A DNA stretch of 64,000 nucleotides from Azorinus chamasolen (taxonomy: Eukaryota > Mollusca > Bivalvia > Cardiida > Solecurtidae), in NCBI GenBank assembly GCA_963576725.1, contig OY755241.1, positions 72,483,799 through 72,547,798 of the forward strand, in the 5' to 3' direction. A program made the translations under genes and the position numbers. How positions within the stretch are numbered: position 1 is the stretch's first letter; every line of letters begins with the position of its first letter. Under the pieces are notes generated by a model. It was not told the origin of the DNA. It saw nothing but the letters and a program-made list of their open reading frames with translations, and did not search any database. Shown here in pieces: positions 57,550 to 64,000 of the stretch.

Positions 57550-59810
57550 TTACATGTAAGCGTTAACAAGTGCGTTTCTCCTGCAAAAGGAATACTTTAT
57601 ATATAGAGCCAATTTAACTATTCCTGACGGTTTTGACTTTGTAGTAGCTGACAAAACTTTACAAAGCTTGGTCTAGCATAATAATACTTTTTTATATACT
57701 TCTTACGCAGGTCTGTGTACAAACTACATATAAGAACAAAATGAAACTCGTCTTCAATATCACGAGTTTCATAGTAGCTACAATATCTTTCATTTCTTGG
57801 AGTGTTATTTTTACAGTACCTCCCGGTTTCTATTTTTAATGAATGTGAAGACAGACGCAGTCTAGCAAGGTAAAATCTAAGTTTATATGACAATGTATCT
57901 AAATATGCTTCAAATCCGAAACAGCTTTAATAATGCATATATGTTGCTAGTACACCGCTTCTGTTGATATTCTCATCCCACCCTTGTATAAAACCATCCA
58001 CTAATCTTTGTTTAAATTTTTTGTGAAAGGATTTCGGGTTTACAATTATTGGATCCATCCAAACATCAGCAAAACCATTTGTTACTTGTAATGTTTTAAC
58101 ATTTGTAACCCAGTTTGATTCGCCATTCCAACAGTCGGCTAATAAAGTATTGTATACAGTAGATAATATTACATTCCGTGTTGAAACTAGTTTCAACCAA
58201 TATTTAATAATTCTACAGTAACGATTAATATACAAGGGATATCTACCCATTTCACCATATATACTGTATGTCGATGTACACCTCTTCACATGTAGTAACC
58301 TTTTACAAAATTTTAGGTGTACTCGTTCTATTTGCTTAGATTTAGTATAACCCCATACTTCACAGCTATAATTCAAGATAGAACTAACAAATGCATCAAA
58401 TAACTGACATGTAACACTACCTTTCAGGTTCAAACCTTTAATATTGGCCATGAGTGCATTCGATGCTCTCAACCCCTTGCCTACTATAAACTCTTGATTT
58501 AAAACAAAGCTCCCAGTGTAATTGAAAACCGTCCCAAGGTAATTAAAGTCACTAACTGTTTCCAAAATCTCATCCCCGTATGAACAATTTTCATTTTCCT
58601 TTAAACCACCCCTTTTCCTAAACACCATTATTTTTGTTTTCGAGAAATTTACTTCTAACCCCAAAGTTTCGCAGTATTCATTTAATTTATCTAATTTATA
58701 TTGCACGCCATGTGGCGAGGTACCAAAGACAGCCATGTCATCGGCAAAAAGTAAAATTGCAAGCATAATATCATCTATACTTATTCCTATAAGATCTGGA
58801 TCTTGAAGATTTAACTCTGAATCCTCAAGAAAAAGGACAAACATTATGGGCGAGATTATCTCCCCTTGCATGAGTCCAATATAATTATCGTAGAACTCAG
58901 AATAAGTATTTCCTTTTCTAATACACGTCTTGACTTTATCGTACATATCCTTTAAAACACGTACATTTTTAACGTTAAGACCCAACTTATATAACTTGAA
59001 CCACAAAGAATTTCTATTTATACTATCGAATGCTCTCTTTAAATCGACGAAAGCGCAGTACAAACGTTTATTAGACCCTATCGTCTTCTGTACAATAGCG
59101 TGAAGAATAAACACCGCGTCTACAGTTGACCGACCCGATCTAAAGCCAAACTGTGCATCTGATATAATATTATTTTCCTCACACCATGCTGAAACCCTGT
59201 TATTTAATACCCCTGTAAATATTTTGCAAAGCAGCTAATCAATGCAATACCCCTGTAGTCGGAAGGGTTTTCACGATCACCCTTTTTATATAATGGAATA
59301 ACTATGCCCTGGGTCCATGAATCTGGATAAAATCCAGAATTCAAAATGGCGTTAAATAAATCGCTCAAGTTTGAAGCTATAATATCAATTGACTCCATGA
59401 AGTATGAGTTCAGTAGAACATCAACCCCAGCCGCTTTATCTGACTTAAGTTTTTTAACAACTACTAAAATTTCTTCACAATTAAGTTCATCAAAATTACA
59501 ATTAGGATGATCAAAATCATGGTTAGAGCAAAACAACTCTGCGTCCTCATTTACGTTCTGTGTAGAAGAGCCCATCATTGTTTTAAAATAGTTAAAAATA
59601 CTCGTCTACGCTTAATTCGTTAGTATCATGTGACTTCGTCCGGAAGAGCGTCCGGAAGAGCGACCAAAACTCTTTCGGCTTAGAATGGCGTAAATTTTCT
59701 ACCCTTTTAACGATGTTCATGACAGGTGTTGGCCTTGGGCGGGATGGGGTGAAGCGGAGAGTTCCTACAGTAGCTGCCTGCTTTGCTTCCGTCCTGCTTT
59801 GGGCATTCAC
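57550..59810 (-). pseudogene. Non-LTR retrotransposon ORF2 (reverse transcriptase), 5'-truncated, at least three frameshifts
   Basis: Minus strand: SKPKEFWSLFR (59810-59592); shift in a T run near 59590; LKSDKAAGVDVLLNSYF, GFYPDSWTQGIVIPLYKKGD and NPSDYRGIALISCFAK (59578-59220); shift near 59220; then FGFRSGRSTVDAVFILHAIV, CAFVDLKRAFDSINR, LMQGEIISPIMFVLFLED and LLFADDMAVFGTSPHGVQYK (catalytic FADD), LGLEVNFSKTKIMVFRK and FNYLGTVFNYTGSF, to 57927; a further frame at 57893-57618 and a last shift gives a C-terminus ending about 57550. Palm, fingers and thumb are all recognisable, so the copy is fairly young. The endonuclease half is missing. The clade is not assigned. A 12-base duplication (gtccggaagagc) lies at 59639-59662. 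Confidence 0.9.
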
Positions 59811-59869
59811 CTGCCTTTAACGTTACCATTTTTTTCAACGGGTTGTTTGAATTATCGAGGTTTTACTGT

Positions 59870-59998
59870 GTTACTTTAAATAATGTTCGTTTGTTTGATT
59901 GTTGCTAATTTGACTTTTGTAGATGTATATATGTTATGAGGGCCGCATGGATGTTTTTTTACCAAACGCGTTTCCTCTTTAAATAAAGTTTTTATTAT
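59870..59998 (+). repeat. LINE 3' end with AATAAA and TTA tail
   Basis: gttatgagggccgcatggat ... ctctttaaataaagttttta leads straight into (TTA)n. This is the opposite orientation to the neighbouring ORF2 relic, so it is a separate insertion. Confidence 0.6.
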
Positions 59999-60009
59999 TA
60001 TTATTATTA

Positions 60010-60093
<84 letters not shown>

Positions 60094-60113
60094 CATTATT
60101 ATTATTATTATTA

Positions 60114-60187
<74 letters not shown>
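59992..60187. repeat. (TTA)n microsatellite, about 195 bp
   Basis: Trinucleotide run with a few slips; gives a meaningless poly-Ile/Asn frame on the minus strand. Confidence 0.97.
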
Positions 60188-60244
60188 TTGATCTGACTAG
60201 GCTGGCGATAAGTAGGCACATTTCTTTACACAAACTTCAGTAAT

Positions 60245-60590
60245 CAATAGAGGCCTCCGTTGCCGATAGGTTATGGCCTCCGCCTGACAGTCGCTTAGCC
60301 CCTCACCGAGTGGTTATGGTCCCCGGCTGACAATCGCTTAGCCCCTCACCTAGTGGTTATGGTCTCCGTCTGACAATCGCTTAGCCCCTCACCTAGTTGT
60401 TTTGGTCCCCGCTTGACAATCGCTTAGCCCCTCAACGTTGTGGTTCGAATCCCGATCTGGGCATTTGGATTTTTTTCGTGTGAGGAAGGCTTCCAGCTGG
60501 CTTGTGGTAGGTCGGTGGTTCTACCCGGATGTTCTCCTGTGCACGAAACAATGCAAGACCCGATAAAAACCAAACCAAACAGTAATAAGT
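60245..60590 (+). mobile_element. tRNA-derived SINE with tandemly amplified head
   Basis: B-box GGTTCGAATCCC at 60442-60453, then the body (atttggatttttttcgtgtg, aggaaggcttccagctggct, ggtcggtggttctacccgga) typical of abundant bivalve SINEs. Before it, the A-box half (ggttatggtctccgtctgac, aatcgcttagcccctcacct) is repeated three to four times with a period of about 51-54 bases, from 60265 on. Confidence 0.85.
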
Positions 60591-61045
60591 CAATGGTGTG
60601 CTCTCGTTGAGCATCTCCTCAATATTGACCTGAGTCAATGTGTTCACGCCTGGTAATTCATTAACATGGTGCGGAGTCAATGGTTTGCTCTCGTTGAGCA
60701 GTTCCTTAACATCCAGGTGAGTCAATGGTGTGCTCTCTTGGAGCAGCTCCTTAACATTGAGGTGAGTCAATTCTTCGTCCACGCTGAGTAATTCATTAAC
60801 ATGGTGCTGGGTCAATGATGTGTGCTCGTTGAGCAACTCCTTTGCACTGAAGTGAGTCAATGGTGTGCTTTTGTTTAACAATGTTGAGCAATTCCTTGAT
60901 ATTGAGTCGAGTCAATGGTGTTGGTCTCGTTGAACAATTTCTGACATGTAACATTGAACCGAGTCAATAGTGTATTCACGTTGAGCAATTCCTTTTCCGA
61001 GTCAGTGGTGTGTTGGCGTTGAGCAATTTCTTAACATTCAGCAGC
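60590..61045 (-). repeat. 57-bp minisatellite, open as a 19-codon repeat
   Basis: Units of ggtgtgctctcgttgagca then gctccttaacattgaggtga gtcaat. On the minus strand (60881-60432) each unit reads like VKELLNESTPLTH in one unbroken frame. No start context, splice signal or partner exon supports a gene. Confidence 0.8.
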
Positions 61046-61050
61046 GTTCA

Positions 61051-61298
61051 TTAACCCTTTCCCTCATATAAATACATTTTCACGCATTTGCAAACAGAGA
61101 ATACCTAGATCAGGCGGCTCCTATAGGAGCCGTCTGATCAGGGCCTGCTCTGTTTGCAAGTGGAATTAAAAATATGTTTCTGTACTATCTAAACTGACTA
61201 CAATATTTCGCCTTCCACATTTCATTTTAACTATTTTGTCCATGAATATTCAGTAGTTATTGAAATTTTGGCTACATATGGAATAGGGAAAGGGTTAA
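61051..61298 (+). mobile_element. A-family TTAA element, full length
   Basis: 248 bp: TTAACCCTTTCCCTCATATA ... gaatagggaaaggGTTAA. Hairpin 61090-61157 (gcaaacagagaatacctaga), apex ggctcctataggagcc. Confidence 0.92.
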
Positions 61299-61479
61299 TT
61301 TGTTTTTGTTGCGATGTTCTACCAATGATTGTATATTGTAGGCATGTTTAAAACGCGTTGCAGAACAGAACAGAACTGAGCCTTCATTTTCGTCATAGTT
61401 TACATAAAAGTAACACCATGTAAGCTTATACAGGAGAACAAAAATCACAATGAATAACACCAAACCTTAAGAATATTAA

Positions 61480-61830
61480 TGTCGTGTACTGAGCGTCTCG
61501 GACAACCGCGTCACCGAATCCCAGTCGACACTTCCCCGGCCCCACCCAACGAAACCCGAAACCCACCCAAACAGTCCCAGGGCAGGAGACGAACCCCGAG
61601 GCCAAACCCCACCGGAACCCGACAACAGGCGCAAACCCCACCAACCCACACTGCAAAGAAACCTCCATCCTCGAGTATAATATGACATTGTCGAAAGCGA
61701 GCGATCCCCACAATGGGGGTCAACGAGGAAAAACCATGCCCGCTGCCGGATCCCAGCGAAATCCCGCCCAGAGCCCGCCCCGAGACGGTCGATGCGAGAC
61801 CGAGCGCGGGTGGAAAAAATGCAAACTGTA
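61480..61830. other. GC-rich island, open on both strands
   Basis: About 350 bases much richer in G+C than the surroundings, C-biased on the plus strand (ccccggccccacccaacgaa, cgcccagagcccgccccgag). Overlapping open frames of 60-119 codons exist on both strands, as expected when stop codons are rare. No motif recognised. Could be a CpG-island promoter, an exon or a foreign insertion. Confidence 0.4.
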
Positions 61831-62209
61831 TTCAATGTACCGAAAATTCAGCAACACAGCCACCCGAAAAGCACATTACAAGTATATAGGTACATGTATA
61901 TAGTAGTTGAATAGATATTGCATACTGACTGAGCAATTTTCTTCAAAATAGATCTAGATCTATATTGATACGGAGTCAGCCGCACAAAAAGACTAACGGG
62001 TGATCAAGGAATAAAATCAACATACAATTAATGAAAAGAAATCCACATGGGGTATGCAAAACGCATGCCAAAAAATTACACTTGTTTAACCTTAATCAAC
62101 TATTGAAGTCCATGCAACTGACCGCCGGACAAATATTTTAAGATTCGGCACAGATCTAGTAGATCAAGAACTAGGGAAAAAATACAACAGATTTATGATC
62201 AGTTTAACC

Positions 62210-62860
62210 TTGTAAGAAACATTTGATTCCTGAAAGCAGTGTAAATTTATGAACACCTTGCCACTTAATTAGGCCTCTGATAAGGGTCTACACTGCTGGC
62301 AAAATTCATAAGTTCTTACGAAATCCTCATAAATACATGTAGTTGATTATCGTGACTTGAATGGCGTCAGGAACTCCTAGAGGACGAGTACTATGTTTAT
62401 GAATTGGGGATTCCCTTGTGACATATTTGTGACGTATGTACACGCGGCATCAAAATACGTAATACTAATAAAAGATGCTGCAGACAAGCAATCTACATAA
62501 TTATAATCAAGAACACAAGTCAGAAGGATATTTTAAGAGATGATGGTCAAACAGAATGTATCAGTGATAAGAGGACTCCTTCGAGAGTCCTTCGATCAGG
62601 ATCTGTACTGTTTGCAGGTGTTTCCTTTTATTTTTATTCTGAGTCTTATAGATCTACGAAAATGAGTACTCGTTAGGTTAACACTTAACAACTAAAAATA
62701 TTGCTAATAGCATGTATACATGACCATAACATATGAACAGTATAGAAAACATCATTCCATTGTTATGTCGTGATTTAAAGCATAACAGCAAACAGTTTGA
62801 CCCCTGATAAAACAGTCTCGTCAGGACCTATCTCGCAGGGGCCACACCTTTTGCTATATT
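62210..62860. repeat. Three decayed hairpins (CAAACAG/J/B types)
   Basis: 62236-62302 (gcagtgtaaatttatgaaca ... gggtctacactgctggc), 62546-62615 (caaacagaatgtatcagtga ... caggatctgtactgtttg, apex ggactccttcgagagtcc) and 62789-62855 (weak). Confidence 0.55.
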
Positions 62861-62907
62861 TCTTTTATATCTCACGTTTAAGCAAACGGTATAAATCCAG
62901 ATAAGAC

Positions 62908-62962
62908 AATCATTATTATTTTATTATTATTATTATTTTTATTATTATTATTATTAATGTTT
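62908..62962. repeat. (TTA)n microsatellite
   Basis: Short imperfect TTA run. Confidence 0.9.
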
Positions 62963-63131
62963 ATTATTAGTATTACGCTGAAACCCAGTAAATCTGATTT
63001 AACTTTTCACCCTTAAATATTAATTAAGCTGCATGAATATTCATGGAATACTTTTTTTAAAAATTGCACAGAAAACAATGACGTATTTGACTGTGACAGA
63101 AACGTCAGGGTCAGATCTATAGTATTCTATA

Positions 63132-63206
63132 AGCAAACAGAGCAGACCCTGATCAAACAGCTTCTACGTGTACAGGTGAAGTCTGATCTCGGTCTACTGT
63201 GTTTGC
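63132..63206. repeat. A'-type hairpin
   Basis: gcaaacagagcagaccctga ... ctcggtctactgtgtttgc, apex disrupted (gcttctacgtgtacaggtgaagt). Confidence 0.65.
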
Positions 63207-63238
63207 AAAGGCACCCAAAGTCATTTATTGGGAAAGAG

Positions 63239-63488
63239 TTTAACACTTTCCCTTATGTAAGCGCATTTTGACGCATCTGCAAACAGAGTAGACCCAGATC
63301 AGACGGCTCCTATAGGAGCCGTCTGATCAGGATCTGCTCTGTTTGATTATGTTGTAATATAGATCTGATTTTACAGCTTTTGCCTGAGGCAAAATGTCCT
63401 GTATTCACATGCCATTATGAAAAATAATCTTATTAATATCCATGACGTCATTATTTCCTACATGAATATTCATCAGGGAAAGGGTTAA
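63239..63488 (+). mobile_element. A-family TTAA element, full length
   Basis: 250 bp: TTAACACTTTCCCTTATGTA ... catcagggaaagggTTAA. Hairpin arms 63280-63312 and 63313-63345 with no loop, 30 of 33 matching; apex ggctcctataggagcc. A decayed C hairpin (63515-63600) and a decayed A' element (63770-63925) follow. Confidence 0.92.
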
Positions 63489-64000
63489 ACTTTCACTGAT
63501 TACACACGTAGGTATTGCTTAATGAAGGACAAAAACAATGCGGAACGCTCTTTAAGTAGTTTTCTTATTTACAAGTGTCATGCATTAAGCTACATTAACA
63601 CCAAGAACTTTACTTCTTTTAAATAGTTTTGTTGATCATTGTCTCACTGAAAATCAAACCTAGCACAATTTAGATAGCAATATGCTGACATTTGCTTCTT
63701 TCCTCTGCGAAAGTTCGTGTAAGAATAATTGCGTTATGCATATTAATTACATTGATTTATTATCATACCAAATGGACACATGGATATTTGGCCATGACAG
63801 AAACTGTAGTATCATATCTACGATATCATAACAGAGCATTCCATGATACAATGTATATAGGAGCCGTCTGATCTGGGTCTACTCTGTTTACAAAGGCGTA
63901 TTTATGGAGTGAAGGGTTAAATAAGATATTAAGTTTCCACTGAATATCGTCGCTAAATTAAAGAAAAGTATTCCCTTTAACAGTTTTGTCTGTTTCTATC

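Noticed and set aside
60010..60219. Poly-Ile/Asn open frame on the minus strand
   Set aside because: Pure translation of a (TTA)n microsatellite.
61426..61903. Several overlapping frames of 60-119 codons
   Set aside because: Open in both directions because of G+C content; no domain or splice support.

Overview
The window is AT-rich animal nuclear DNA. Split genes with GT-AG introns, LINE and SINE relics, tandem-repeat elements ending in 'gtccgtccg', and a tRNA-derived SINE of the type common in clams and oysters point to a bivalve mollusc. The species call is inference. No prokaryotic, organellar or viral genome is present.

Left third (1-26 kb): repeat-rich, with decayed mobile genes. Two paralogous genes (1-414, at the window edge, and 7692-10156) encode a basic 'KSRAEI' N-terminal domain. 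The second continues into a large protein with a plausible RNase H-like (DDE) core, broken by one in-frame stop and one frameshift. Each gene is preceded by about 1.2-1.3 kb carrying 8-9 copies of a 14-15 bp site. Sites differ in sequence between the two loci but match in order, orientation and spacing. This is the most unusual structure in the window. Around them lie a LINE fragment, a 2.7 kb element with 25-bp inverted ends and TA duplication, a zinc-finger pseudogene, a Tigger/pogo transposase relic, a reverse-transcriptase relic with inverted flanks, and a 1 kb long-inverted-repeat element.

Middle (26-47 kb): one apparently intact host gene on the minus strand, a 261-residue short-chain dehydrogenase/reductase (SDR) in nine coding exons, with two interchangeable first exons of identical length and phase (46516-46552 and 42292-42328). 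All splice sites are canonical and all catalytic residues are present. Its introns are packed with miniature transposons.

Right part (47-64 kb): no intact gene seen. It holds more of the same miniature elements, several minisatellites, a 2.3 kb broken LINE ORF2, a SINE with an amplified head, and a GC-rich island.

From about 16 kb rightward the DNA is dominated by miniature elements (families A-K here) built around long near-perfect palindromes. Families A, B, D, E, F and J sit in TTAA-flanked shells (piggyBac-like ends, TTAACCC...GGGTTAA); C and H sit in TA-flanked shells with CAGT ends (pogo/Tigger-like). Hairpins from different shells share an apex of the form GCTCCT-N-AGGAGC, and several share CAAACAG...CTGTTTG at the base. 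This suggests a hairpin module that spread or converged across unrelated transposon shells.
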